Source: Nanobdellota archaeon
GTDB taxonomy: Archaea; Aenigmatarchaeota; Aenigmatarchaeia; Aenigmatarchaeales; Aenigmatarchaeaceae
Assembly (NCBI GenBank): GCA_018901655.1
Contig: JAHIEG010000019.1
Location: 1-47,909 of the forward strand
Direction of reading: 5' to 3'
Length of the DNA: 47,909 nucleotides
A program made the position numbers and the translations under genes. Of this stretch, positions 28,942 through 38,622 are shown piece by piece; position 1 is the first letter of the stretch; each line of letters begins with the position of its first letter. Under the pieces are notes generated by a model, which did not search any database, had not been told where the DNA came from, and saw only the letters and a list, made by a program, of their open reading frames with translations.

Positions 28942-29096
28942 TGTTTATATTTGTAGGAGAAAAAAATTGTCCAAGCTGTGGAGCAAAAGGAAATAAGTGG
29001 AAAAAAGAACCAGAAGTTCTTAATTGTCCTAACTGTAATTCATATTTTAACGAATTTGGTATCGTAATTGAATCAAATAAAGAGGTGTTTTTTTGA
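28941..29096 (+). CDS. 51-aa zinc-ribbon miniprotein between eL32 and eL19 (absent from the supplied ORF track)
   Basis: Own translation: MFIFVGEKNCPSCGAKGNKWKKEPEVLNCPNCNSYFNEFGIVIESNKEVFF; two CPxC knuckles. Confidence 0.7.
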   Translation: MFIFVGEKNCPSCGAKGNKWKKEPEVLNCPNCNSYFNEFGIVIESNKEVFF

Positions 29097-29518
29097 GTAG
29101 CACACAGAAAAAACTTGCAGCAAAAATATTGAAATGTGGGGTTGGACGAGTGTGGATTGATCCTAAAAATGAAAAAGTAGTTCAAGCAATAACACGATCA
29201 GATATTAGAAGTTTCATTAAAGATGATGTAATAAAAAAGATACCGGAAAAGAAAAGAGCAAAAAATACACCAAAGAAACAACAGAATAGAGGAAGTATTA
29301 AAGGTTCAAAGGGTGCTAGAATAGGAAAGAAAAACGAATGGTTCAAAAAAATTAGACCACAGAGAAAAATGATTAAAGAATTACAAGAGAGCAATTCATT
29401 GAAACCGGGGATATATCGAAGTTTATATATGAAAGTTAAAGGTGGAATGTTTAGAAGCAAGGCACATTTACAATTATATTTGAAAGAGAAGGATCTTTTA
29501 ATGAAAGAGGAGAAATAA
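29093..29518 (+). CDS. rpl19e: Ribosomal protein eL19
   Basis: TTG start; KKLAAKILKCGVGRVWIDP; YRSLYMKVKGGMFRSKAHLQLYL. Confidence 0.94.
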   Translation: MSSTQKKLAAKILKCGVGRVWIDPKNEKVVQAITRSDIRSFIKDDVIKKIPEKKRAKNTPKKQQNRGSIKGSKGARIGKKNEWFKKIRPQRKMIKELQESNSLKPGIYRSLYMKVKGGMFRSKAHLQLYLKEKDLLMKEEK

Positions 29519-30001
29519 ATGTTTAGAATACAACATAAAAGAAGAAGAGAAAGAAAAACAAATTTAAGAAAAAGATTAAATTTAGTTAAATCTGGAAAAA
29601 CGAGAATGGTTGTAAGAAAAACCCTTTCATCTACAAAAATACAATTTGTAAATTATAGTAATGAAGGAGATAAAACAGTTGCTTCAGCAATTTCACAAGA
29701 ACTAAAAAAACTTGGTTGGACTCATTCATTAAAATGTTTACCAGCAGCATATTTAACTGGATTACTTGCTGGAAAGAAAGCAAAGGAAAAAGGAGTAACA
29801 AATGCAATACTTGATTTAGGATTACAAACTTCAACAAAAGGTTCAAGAATTTATGCTGCATTAAAAGGAGTAGTTGATTCAGGAGTTAATATTCCTCATT
29901 CAGAAGAAATATTACCATCACAGGAAAGATTGTCAGGAAAACATATTGATGAAAAGGTTGTAAAGAGTTTTGAAGAAATAAAAGCAAAAATAATGGGTTG
30001 A
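29519..30001 (+). CDS. rpl18: Ribosomal protein uL18
   Basis: KRRRERKTNLRKRLNLVKSGKTRMVVRKT; AYLTGLLAGKKAKEKGV. Confidence 0.95.
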   Translation: MFRIQHKRRRERKTNLRKRLNLVKSGKTRMVVRKTLSSTKIQFVNYSNEGDKTVASAISQELKKLGWTHSLKCLPAAYLTGLLAGKKAKEKGVTNAILDLGLQTSTKGSRIYAALKGVVDSGVNIPHSEEILPSQERLSGKHIDEKVVKSFEEIKAKIMG

Positions 30002-30005
30002 TAAA

Positions 30006-30833
30006 ATGGAAAAAAGTAAAACACCAAAAAAGAAAAGAGAAAAAACCAAAGAAGAAATTGTAAAAACTGAGATAGGATTAGAAGAGGAGGTAATAGTAGA
30101 GCAAGAAATAAAAAAAGACGATACTCCTCAAATAAATGTTCCATTTGGTTGGAAACCTAAAACAAATCTTGGTAAGAGTGTGGTAGCTGGTAAGGTAACT
30201 AATATTGATGAGGTTTTTGAAAACGGAATGAAGATTACAGAACATCAAATAGTTGATGTGTTATTGCCTACATTAGAAAATGAAATTATACTTATTGGTG
30301 GTTCTGGAGGAAAGGGTGGTGGATCAAAGAGAATACTTTCAAGACGAACCGTAAGAATGCATAAAAGTGGAAGAAGATTTAGAACATCTGCCATGGTAGC
30401 AGTAGGAAATGGAAATGGTTTTGTTGGAGTTGGAATGGGTTCAGGACCAACGGGAAAACATAGAGATGTAATGAATAAGGCAACAAATAAAGCAAAAATG
30501 AATATTATTCCAATAAGAAGAGGATGTGGTTCATGGGAATGTAAATGTGGCGGAACACACTCAATACCATTTGCAGTTTCGGGTAAATCTGGTTCAGTTC
30601 ATGTTGATCTTATACCAGCACCAAAAGGTATTGGTCTTTGTGTAAGTGGAGATGTAAGAAAATTAATGAGATTAGCAGGAATAAAAGATATTTGGGTTAA
30701 GTCTCGAGGACAAACCGGAACTAGATATAATTCAATTAGAGCATTCGTTGATGCTTTAGGTAAATTAAATAGATTTAGAAGTAGAGAAGATTATGATAAA
30801 GCAACTGGTTTGCGAGTAGGAAGGGTTGAATAA
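30006..30833 (+). CDS. rps5: Ribosomal protein uS5
   Basis: GRRFRTSAMVAVGNGNGFVGVGMGSG...IIPIRRGCGSWECKCGGTHSIPFAVSGKSGSVHV; charged N-terminal extension. Confidence 0.96.
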   Translation: MEKSKTPKKKREKTKEEIVKTEIGLEEEVIVEQEIKKDDTPQINVPFGWKPKTNLGKSVVAGKVTNIDEVFENGMKITEHQIVDVLLPTLENEIILIGGSGGKGGGSKRILSRRTVRMHKSGRRFRTSAMVAVGNGNGFVGVGMGSGPTGKHRDVMNKATNKAKMNIIPIRRGCGSWECKCGGTHSIPFAVSGKSGSVHVDLIPAPKGIGLCVSGDVRKLMRLAGIKDIWVKSRGQTGTRYNSIRAFVDALGKLNRFRSREDYDKATGLRVGRVE

Positions 30834-30834
30834 A

Positions 30835-31263
30835 ATGTATGTAGTAATTCGAATAAGAGGAAGAATGAGTATAACAAAAGAGATAGAAGATACTCTAAAA
30901 ATGTTAAGATTACATAAAAAAATGCATTGTGTTCTTTTGAAAAATGATGATAAAGTTATAAGAGGAATGATTCAGAAGGTAAAGGATTATATTACATGGG
31001 GAGAAATCAGTGATGAAAATCTTAAATTATTAATTCAGAAAAGAGGAAGAAAGGCTGCAAATAAAAGATTGACAGTAGCTGAAGCTGAAGTTATTTACGA
31101 TAAAGTAAAAGCTGAAAAGAAAATGGTTTTAGGAGCTAAACCAGTATTTAGATTATCTCCACCTTCTAAAGGTTTTAAAAAATCAACTAAGCAAAATTAT
31201 CCAAAAGGAGAAATAGGTTATAGAGCAGAAAAAATTAATGAATTGCTTAAGAGGATGATTTAG
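30835..31263 (+). CDS. rpl30: Ribosomal protein uL30
   Basis: YVVIRIRGRMSITKEIEDTLKMLRLHKKMHCVLL. Confidence 0.94.
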   Translation: MYVVIRIRGRMSITKEIEDTLKMLRLHKKMHCVLLKNDDKVIRGMIQKVKDYITWGEISDENLKLLIQKRGRKAANKRLTVAEAEVIYDKVKAEKKMVLGAKPVFRLSPPSKGFKKSTKQNYPKGEIGYRAEKINELLKRMI

Positions 31264-31680
31264 ATGGTTGTAAAAACAAGAAAGAAAATAATCAAATTAA
31301 GAGGTTCTCGTACTTGTGCAGGTGGACATGCAAAGAAAAGAAGAGGAGCAGGAAGTAGAGGTGGAAGAGGAAACGCTGGCCTTGGTAAACATAAAAAATC
31401 TTTAATGGTTAAAGAAATGCCAAAACATTATGGGCGTTATGGTTTTAAACTTCCTCAAAAAGTTAATAGATTAAAAGAAATTAATGCAATAAAATTAAGA
31501 GATATTGATATTTTAGCAAATAAGTTAGGATTAGAACAAGTTGATCTTACAAAATTTGGTTATGATAAGGTTTTATCAGGTGGGATTTTAACAAAACCTA
31601 TTACTGTTAAAGCAAAATTATTTTCTAAAAAAGCAAAACAAATGATTGTGAAATATGGTGGAAGTATAATCGAGGAATAG
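31264..31680 (+). CDS. rpl15: Ribosomal protein uL15
   Basis: KIIKLRGSRTCAGGHAKKRRGAGSRGGRGNAGLGKHKK. Confidence 0.96.
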   Translation: MVVKTRKKIIKLRGSRTCAGGHAKKRRGAGSRGGRGNAGLGKHKKSLMVKEMPKHYGRYGFKLPQKVNRLKEINAIKLRDIDILANKLGLEQVDLTKFGYDKVLSGGILTKPITVKAKLFSKKAKQMIVKYGGSIIEE

Positions 31681-31685
31681 ATATT

Positions 31686-33212
31686 ATGCCAAATTTAAGT
31701 GCGATATTAGGTTCAATCGCAGAGAAGCTACCAGCAGTAGTAAAGCCAGAAATGAGATTGGCTTTTAAGGACAAGGCTAAATGGACCCTAATCATGCTTG
31801 TAATTTATTTTGTTCTAGGTTCAATAAATATTTGGGGAATTGATGCTAGTGCAGTAGCAAGATTTGAATTTTTAGAAATAGTATTTGGTTCAAAGTTTGG
31901 ATCACTAATTACATTAGGTATCGGTCCAATCGTAACAGCATCTATTATATTACAATTATTGGTTGGTTCTAAAATAATTAATTGGGATTTACAAGATCCA
32001 ATTGATAAAGCAAAATTTACAGGTACACAAAAAATACTTGCAATATCATTTTGTTTTATTGAAGCAATTGCATATGTTGCAGCTGGAGCAATACCGCCTC
32101 TAAGTGGATCGTTTGCCGTAGTATCATTCGTAATTTTACAATTAACATTTGGTGGAATTTTAATTATGTTTATGGACGAAGTTGTGTCTAAGTGGGGTAT
32201 AGGTTCAGGTATATCATTATTCATCGCAGCAGGAGTATCTAAAACAGTTTTTGTAAGAACGTTTATGCCTCCAATACAAGAAGCATCTGGAGGAATTATT
32301 TCAATATTTATTGCCTCTTTAGGACAAGGTATGCCTACTGAAGCTTTCTTATCACTTTTACCACTTATAGCAACAATTGTAGTCTTTCTAATCGTAGTCT
32401 TTGCTCAAGATGTTAAAATAGAAATACCTATGGCTTTTGTAATGCCGTTTGGTAAATTTGCATCAAGAAGATGGCCTTTAAAATTCATTTATACTTCAAA
32501 TATTCCAGTAATTTTAGTTGCAGCAGTTCTCGCGAATCTCCAAGTGTTTGGTAGATTATTATTTTCAAGAGGAATAACATGGTTTGGAGCTTATGATCTT
32601 TCAACAGGTTCACCTATATCTGGAATAATGCTTTACGTCACAAATCCAAGTTCAGTTAGTTTAATTGTTTGTACAGTTTTAGGTGGGGTGTTAGCTTTAG
32701 TTTTTGCATTTGCAGCAATTAAATTCTTTAAAAAACATGCATTAAAAATGGCTGCACTTGGTGGTTTAGTTGGATTAGGATTGGGATACTTCCTTGTACT
32801 AACTTATAATTTGCCAGCAATAACTAATATTGAAGTAATTAGATCAATAACTTACATGAGTGTTATGATTATTGGTTCAGTTATATTTTCAATGTTTTGG
32901 GTAATAACATCTGGAATGGATGCTAAATCTGTTGCAGAACAATTTAAAAGTTCATCAATTGCTATTCCAGGATTTAGAAGAGATCCAAGAATAATTGAAC
33001 GTGTATTAAATAGATATATTCCATCTTTAACAATTTTAGGTGGTGCATTTGTAGGATTTTTAGCTGGGTTTGCAGATTTAACATCAGCTCTTGGTACAGG
33101 TACTGGTATTTTACTTACAGTTATGATTGTATTTCAGTTTTATGAACAAATTGCTTCTCAACATATGGAAGATCTACATCCTAGTTTGAGAAAGTTTATG
33201 GGTGGTAGTTAA
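31686..33212 (+). CDS. secY: Preprotein translocase SecY/Sec61alpha
   Basis: Ten TM segments; GIGPIVTASIILQLLVGSKII; KWGIGSGISLFIAAGV. Confidence 0.97.
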   Translation: MPNLSAILGSIAEKLPAVVKPEMRLAFKDKAKWTLIMLVIYFVLGSINIWGIDASAVARFEFLEIVFGSKFGSLITLGIGPIVTASIILQLLVGSKIINWDLQDPIDKAKFTGTQKILAISFCFIEAIAYVAAGAIPPLSGSFAVVSFVILQLTFGGILIMFMDEVVSKWGIGSGISLFIAAGVSKTVFVRTFMPPIQEASGGIISIFIASLGQGMPTEAFLSLLPLIATIVVFLIVVFAQDVKIEIPMAFVMPFGKFASRRWPLKFIYTSNIPVILVAAVLANLQVFGRLLFSRGITWFGAYDLSTGSPISGIMLYVTNPSSVSLIVCTVLGGVLALVFAFAAIKFFKKHALKMAALGGLVGLGLGYFLVLTYNLPAITNIEVIRSITYMSVMIIGSVIFSMFWVITSGMDAKSVAEQFKSSSIAIPGFRRDPRIIERVLNRYIPSLTILGGAFVGFLAGFADLTSALGTGTGILLTVMIVFQFYEQIASQHMEDLHPSLRKFMGGS

Positions 33213-33533
33213 ATGAAAGAATTTTTAAAACCAACTAAGTGGAAAAATATTTTATCATTTTTAATATTTTTAATATTTCCAGCAGAATTTCACGGTTTTT
33301 GTTTAGCATATGTTGGTGCATATTGTCCAGACTGGACTTTTTTTGGCGGGTTTCAGTATTTAATTGAATTTTTTGTTTTAATTGTAAGTGGTATGACGAG
33401 TAAGATGATTTCATTTACATCTTATTTTAATGATGCACTAAATATATTACCTGCAATAATTATGATGTTCTTCGTATCATATATTATTTCAAGTATAATT
33501 ATACATTTATATGAAAGGAGGAAGAAAAAATGA
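33213..33533 (+). CDS. Unknown three-TM protein downstream of secY
   Basis: ATG directly follows the secY stop (TAAATG); hydrophobic, ends YERRKKK; overlaps the adk start. Confidence 0.65.
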   Translation: MKEFLKPTKWKNILSFLIFLIFPAEFHGFCLAYVGAYCPDWTFFGGFQYLIEFFVLIVSGMTSKMISFTSYFNDALNILPAIIMMFFVSYIISSIIIHLYERRKKK

Positions 33534-34213
33534 AATTAATATTTTTAGGCCCACCAAACTCAGGAAAAGGAACTTATGCAAAGAGGATTGCTGAGAGAAC
33601 AAAAACAACATATATTTCTTCAAGTGGATTGTTTAGAGATGCGGCAGACAGAGGGATGGAATTTGGGAAAAAAGCAATGGAATATATAAATTTAGGCAGA
33701 CCAGTTCCAAATGAGATGGCAATTGGTGTATTGATTGAAAGATTAAATCAACCAGACTGCGCAAATGGATTCATATTTGATACTCCTTACAACGCTGATC
33801 AGGCTAAAGAGATAGATAAGAATGAAAAAACAAAGATAGATGTTGCTATTAATGTTACAGTTCCCGAAGAGATTCTTATTAGAAGAGGAGCTTCAAGAGT
33901 TGCTTGTAAAAAGTGTGGGACAACTTATAATTTATTAACAGTACCACCAAAGAAAGAAGGAGTTTGTGATAAATGCGATGGTGAACTTTATCAGAGAGAA
34001 GATGATAAAAAAGAAAAAATAATTATAAGGCTTGAAGAGTATAGAATACGAGCAGGCCCGCTTGAAGAGTATTATAAAAATACAAATAGACTGGAAGAAG
34101 TTAAATGGGACAAAGAACTTATTCCAGAAGGGGGGACTGATGTTCCTATTGAAGATATGATTAAACAAGTAATGGATATATTAGAAAGGCTTAAAAGCTT
34201 TCAAATTAAGTGA
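33530..34213 (+). CDS. adk: Adenylate kinase, long form with zinc-finger lid
   Basis: IFLGPPNSGKGTYAKRIAERT; lid CKKCGTTYNLLTVPPKKEGVCDKCDGELYQREDD. Confidence 0.95.
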   Translation: MKLIFLGPPNSGKGTYAKRIAERTKTTYISSSGLFRDAADRGMEFGKKAMEYINLGRPVPNEMAIGVLIERLNQPDCANGFIFDTPYNADQAKEIDKNEKTKIDVAINVTVPEEILIRRGASRVACKKCGTTYNLLTVPPKKEGVCDKCDGELYQREDDKKEKIIIRLEEYRIRAGPLEEYYKNTNRLEEVKWDKELIPEGGTDVPIEDMIKQVMDILERLKSFQIK

Positions 34214-34692
34214 TGAGTATGGCAATACAAGAAGCATATTACAGTTTCCTAAGTACAATATTTGCTCCACTACTGGCTTTACATCCAGCAATAGGAGAAG
34301 GAATATTAGCAATATCAATTGTTTTTGTAATAACACTGTTTTACAAGTACTTAGTAAAACAAGATGATATGAAAGATATAAGAGATCAAATTAAAGCAAA
34401 GCAAAAAGAAGCAAAGGAAGTTCAAAAAACAAATCCTGAACAAGCACAAAAGATGACTTCAGAGATATTAGCTTTAACAAATAAGCAAATGAAAATGACA
34501 TTTAAACCAATGCTGGTTTCAATGATGTTTGTTATACTATTATTCCCTTGGTTAAAATTAGCTTTTGTTGGCCCAATTGTATATTTACCAGTTGAGATAC
34601 TTGGAAGAGCAAGTTTTGGATGGTTCCTATGGTATATAGTAATATCAATGCCATTTTCAATGGCGTTTAGAAAACTATTAGGTGTTATGTAA
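34210..34692 (+). CDS. EMC3/TMCO1 (DUF106) insertase-like membrane protein
   Basis: Three TM segments, KQKEAKEVQKTNPEQAQKMTSEILALTNKQMKMTFKPMLVSM; conserved position after adk. Confidence 0.88.
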   Translation: MMSMAIQEAYYSFLSTIFAPLLALHPAIGEGILAISIVFVITLFYKYLVKQDDMKDIRDQIKAKQKEAKEVQKTNPEQAQKMTSEILALTNKQMKMTFKPMLVSMMFVILLFPWLKLAFVGPIVYLPVEILGRASFGWFLWYIVISMPFSMAFRKLLGVM

Positions 34693-34940
34693 TGAGAAGA
34701 GCAGATAGGGGTAAGTTGAGAACAAAGAAAAAAACACCTTCAGGTATAACTAAGTGGGTAATGAAAAAGAGAAGAGTTTCACATGCAAAGTGTGGAATTT
34801 GTAAAAATAAATTAAATAGAGCTAGATTAGATAAAGCACAAGTTAGTAAATTAAGTAAAACACAGAGAAGACCTTCTAGACCATATCCAGAATTATGTTC
34901 AAAATGTATGAGAGCTAAATTAAAAGGATTGGTGAAATAA
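34692..34940 (+). CDS. rpl34e: Ribosomal protein eL34
   Basis: CGICKNKLNRARLDKAQVSKLSKTQRRPSRPYPELCSKCMRAKLK. Confidence 0.92.
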   Translation: MRRADRGKLRTKKKTPSGITKWVMKKRRVSHAKCGICKNKLNRARLDKAQVSKLSKTQRRPSRPYPELCSKCMRAKLKGLVK

Positions 34941-34941
34941 A

Positions 34942-35241
34942 ATGGAGAACGATGAATCTGGTAATCATAATATGGGATTAGCAGGTACAAAGGATAGAAT
35001 GACAAGAAGACATATGCTTCAAAAAATTAGTAGCATTGCTGCTTTAGAAGATGAGGGATCAATGCAGAAAATACAGAGTCCTTTAATGTTTACAAATTTT
35101 GAATACCAGGGTGGTAAATATTCTATTGAAAAGGGTGTTCCATATATTTGTACTATAAGTGGAAATAGATATCCAATATCTGATGTAACTATGTCTAAAG
35201 AAGTAATGGATTTTTATAAAGATAATGTAAAAGGTGAATAA
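34942..35241 (+). CDS. Unknown small protein between eL34 and eL14
   Basis: 99 aa ORF tightly packed between ribosomal genes. Confidence 0.6.
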   Translation: MENDESGNHNMGLAGTKDRMTRRHMLQKISSIAALEDEGSMQKIQSPLMFTNFEYQGGKYSIEKGVPYICTISGNRYPISDVTMSKEVMDFYKDNVKGE

Positions 35242-35242
35242 A

Positions 35243-35536
35243 ATGATATATGAAAAAGGAAGAGTTTGCTTAAAAATTGCAGGACGAGAAGCAGGAAATT
35301 ATTGTGTAGTAGTTGAACCTGTAGATGAGTCATTTGTTATAATTACTGGTCCAAAAGAGATTACAAGAGTTAGAAGAAGGAAGTGTAATGTTGAACATAT
35401 TGAACCAAGTGTTCATAAACTAAATATATCTTCAGGTTCAGATGCAGATGTTCAAAAAGCTTGGAACGATTCTGGGCTAGTTGAAAAGTTAAACATTGTT
35501 CTTCCAAGGTTTAAAGTTAAAGCTGGTAAAGCTTAA
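35243..35536 (+). CDS. rpl14e: Ribosomal protein eL14
   Basis: YEKGRVCLKIAGREAGNYCVVVEPVDESFVIITGPKEITRVRRRKCNVEHIEP. Confidence 0.92.
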   Translation: MIYEKGRVCLKIAGREAGNYCVVVEPVDESFVIITGPKEITRVRRRKCNVEHIEPSVHKLNISSGSDADVQKAWNDSGLVEKLNIVLPRFKVKAGKA

Positions 35537-35566
35537 CTTAATAAATTTAGTATTCTAAACTATAAT

Positions 35567-38230
35567 ATGAAAAGACTGGGGCTATTAGTAGTATTTTTTA
35601 TATTAATTTTAGTTAGTCAGGGTTTTACTTACAATGTAACAGCAGAAGGACATTACTGCCACAACTGTACTGATTGTGAAGACGCAATAAATAATAATAC
35701 ACATGTTCTGAATACTACTTATTTGAATATGAGTATTTCAACTGTATCAACTTGTATTAATACTCCTGAAAATTTTACAAACATTACCTTTGATTGTCAG
35801 GGTTATAGCATAGATGGTGATGATGGCGGTGGCGATTCTGGAATATATATTGACGGAAAAAATAATAATACAATTCAGAACTGTATAATAACAGACTTCT
35901 GGTCTAATATTATACTTTACAATTCAACAAATAATAGTATAATCAATAATACAGCGAATTCTGGTGGCGGTGTTAATAACCAGGGGATTTATGATTGGAA
36001 AGGTGGAAACAGTACGTTTATCAATAATACTGCCAATTCGAATGCATTTGGTATATGGATACGTTCTGGTAATAGCACATTAATAAACAATACTGCAAAT
36101 TCAAACAGTGATACTGGGATATATATTCAATATAGTGTTAGTAATATATTTAGTAATGTATTAATTAATAATACTGCAAATTCAAATGCCAAATATGGTA
36201 TCTTTCTCGACGGATCATCTTATAATACACTTTTTGGTAATATTGCAAACGAAAATACAATATATGGAATATATGACTATCTCAATACTTACAATACATT
36301 TACTAATAATACTGCTAATTCAAATTTAGATGCTGGGATAATGGTCATGTCTTCACTTTCTACATTTACTAATAATACTGCTAATTCAAATTCTAATGAC
36401 GGGCTGTATATTTATGATACTACAAATATTTTTTTGAGAAATAATACTTTAATATCAAATAAATATGGTATTAGAATAAAACAATCTGAAAATATAACAG
36501 TGGAAGGAAATGTGATGAATGAAAATACTTTTAATTTATATATTTGGGGCATATCAACATCAGTTTCACAATATAATCATACTATAGATACTACAAATAC
36601 TATAAATGAAAAAACAGTTTATTATTATCACAATGTTACGAACATTACAATTAATAATACACATGATCCTGGGTTTGTTGGTTGTTATGGATGTGAAAAT
36701 TTTACAGTCAGAGACATCACACTTACTGGAAACAGTCCGGGTATCTTATTTGCAGATACTAGTAATTCTAATATAACAAATTGCACAATAGGTTTAAACA
36801 ATATTGGAGTATCATTAACATCATCATCAGATAATAATACAATTAGTAATTCTTTGTTTTATTCAAATAATTATTCATATAACAATTACGGTTTAAACAA
36901 TCGTTTTTTGAATAATAATTTTTATATGACTATTACGAAAGCACCATCATCTGGAACATGGTATTCTTATAATTACACAGATTTTTCATTTATAATTTCA
37001 AATTTATATACAAATACAATAGATGGAAATACAAGTGCTTCATTATATTTAGATGGTGTAGCTGTTAGAACAAATACAACAATTTATGGTGGAAATACTA
37101 CGAATTTTACATATAGTGTAACAGCAGCAGGATCTCATACATATTATTTTTACATAAATGACACCAATACTTCAAATACATATACATCATCGTCACTATC
37201 ATTCGGAATAAAATATTCAAACAATGTTGCAGGCTGTACACTTGCAGCGCATTGTCAATCAGGATATTGTGTACATGGTACGTGTAGAGAAAGCAATCCA
37301 TACTGTGGAGATGGATATTGTGATTATGGAGAAACATCTTTTTCGTGTTCAGCAGATTGTGGAACTGGAGGAGGCGGTGGCGGATTACCAGGTGTTTGTG
37401 GTATAGGAGGATGCTTACCAGGAGAAGGTGCAGGAGGAATTATTATTGAAAAAATGCCAATTGCTATTGTATTTCCAGAAACAGTTATAGGAATAAAAAC
37501 TAAAGGTATAGTTGGAATACCAATTGGCGGAGCAACATTACCATTGATTGAAGGAGGTTCGGGGGGTTCAGGTGAAAGTGGATTTGGAACATCAACAATA
37601 GATCCATCAGCTCCAAATTATCCAATTGCATTTGTGGTACTTGGAAAAGAAGGAGATGTAAATATTTTAGAAACACGAAAAATTGATCCAGTTGAATTTG
37701 GAGAAATAAAATGTTATGATCACACACTTGTTTCATATGAAATTGAGATTGAAGGAGAAGACAAATATTTATGTTTAGATATAACTAGATATGAAATACC
37801 AACAGACGTAATTGACGTCGGTGTTTACAAATTTGAAAATAATAAATGGGATGTAATTGAAAGTAAAAGTTATGATGGAAAATTATGTGGAAGAGTTACT
37901 TCAACACCATACATGATAACTGGGTACCAAACTAGTGATATTGAAAGAAATGCAATGCAGACAATTCAACAAATTGATGACGAAATAGGAGTTTTAGAAT
38001 TAGAAGGAAAAGATACAACAGCGGCACAAGAAAAATTAGATTTAGCAATTGACGCTTATTGGTCTTGTGAATATAGTGAATGTTTACAATTTGCTGGAGA
38101 AGCTCAACGGGAAATTAATGTACAAGGACAGGAGATAACAGAACATGATGTGTATTATATATTTATTTTTGGCGCTTTTGCTATACTCGGAATCTTGTTA
38201 TATATCTTTAGAAAACAGATAAAATTATAG
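35567..38230 (+). CDS. Large surface protein: NosD/parallel beta-helix repeats, Cys-rich module, C-terminal TM anchor
   Basis: Signal peptide; repeated (F/L)xNNTANSN rungs; CGDGYCDYGETSFSCSADC; C-terminal FIFGAFAILGILLYIFRKQIKL. Confidence 0.85.
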   Translation: MKRLGLLVVFFILILVSQGFTYNVTAEGHYCHNCTDCEDAINNNTHVLNTTYLNMSISTVSTCINTPENFTNITFDCQGYSIDGDDGGGDSGIYIDGKNNNTIQNCIITDFWSNIILYNSTNNSIINNTANSGGGVNNQGIYDWKGGNSTFINNTANSNAFGIWIRSGNSTLINNTANSNSDTGIYIQYSVSNIFSNVLINNTANSNAKYGIFLDGSSYNTLFGNIANENTIYGIYDYLNTYNTFTNNTANSNLDAGIMVMSSLSTFTNNTANSNSNDGLYIYDTTNIFLRNNTLISNKYGIRIKQSENITVEGNVMNENTFNLYIWGISTSVSQYNHTIDTTNTINEKTVYYYHNVTNITINNTHDPGFVGCYGCENFTVRDITLTGNSPGILFADTSNSNITNCTIGLNNIGVSLTSSSDNNTISNSLFYSNNYSYNNYGLNNRFLNNNFYMTITKAPSSGTWYSYNYTDFSFIISNLYTNTIDGNTSASLYLDGVAVRTNTTIYGGNTTNFTYSVTAAGSHTYYFYINDTNTSNTYTSSSLSFGIKYSNNVAGCTLAAHCQSGYCVHGTCRESNPYCGDGYCDYGETSFSCSADCGTGGGGGGLPGVCGIGGCLPGEGAGGIIIEKMPIAIVFPETVIGIKTKGIVGIPIGGATLPLIEGGSGGSGESGFGTSTIDPSAPNYPIAFVVLGKEGDVNILETRKIDPVEFGEIKCYDHTLVSYEIEIEGEDKYLCLDITRYEIPTDVIDVGVYKFENNKWDVIESKSYDGKLCGRVTSTPYMITGYQTSDIERNAMQTIQQIDDEIGVLELEGKDTTAAQEKLDLAIDAYWSCEYSECLQFAGEAQREINVQGQEITEHDVYYIFIFGAFAILGILLYIFRKQIKL

Positions 38231-38261
38231 ATTTAAATCCTTTTACTTTCTTAATAAAAAT

Positions 38262-38594
38262 ATGAAAACAAAAGACTTAGAAGATGCAATAGAACTTAAA
38301 AACATATTAAATAGTTCTGAAAAGATGAAATTTATAACAGCTTTATGTGAATCTGAAAAAGCTACTATAACAAATATTCAGAAAAATTACTTTTCAGATG
38401 ATTATAATTTAGTTATTACCACTTGTTTTGAACTGTTTAATAGTAATATAATAAAACAAACCAATAATGCTCATTATTATGGAGATCGAGCTTTTGAAAT
38501 AAAAGATAATTGGAAAGCTGGAGCACGTATGTTAAATGAAATTATTTATGACCTACAGTTTAATAATGAATTATATGTGGAAATCAGAGACTAA
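38262..38594 (+). CDS. Hypothetical protein, possible winged helix
   Basis: 110 aa ORF; SSEKMKFITALCESEKATITNIQKNYFSDDYNLVITTCFELFNSNIIKQ. Confidence 0.55.
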   Translation: MKTKDLEDAIELKNILNSSEKMKFITALCESEKATITNIQKNYFSDDYNLVITTCFELFNSNIIKQTNNAHYYGDRAFEIKDNWKAGARMLNEIIYDLQFNNELYVEIRD

Positions 38595-38622
38595 TTTAAA
38601 CTTTACTTCTTAACTTATAGTT

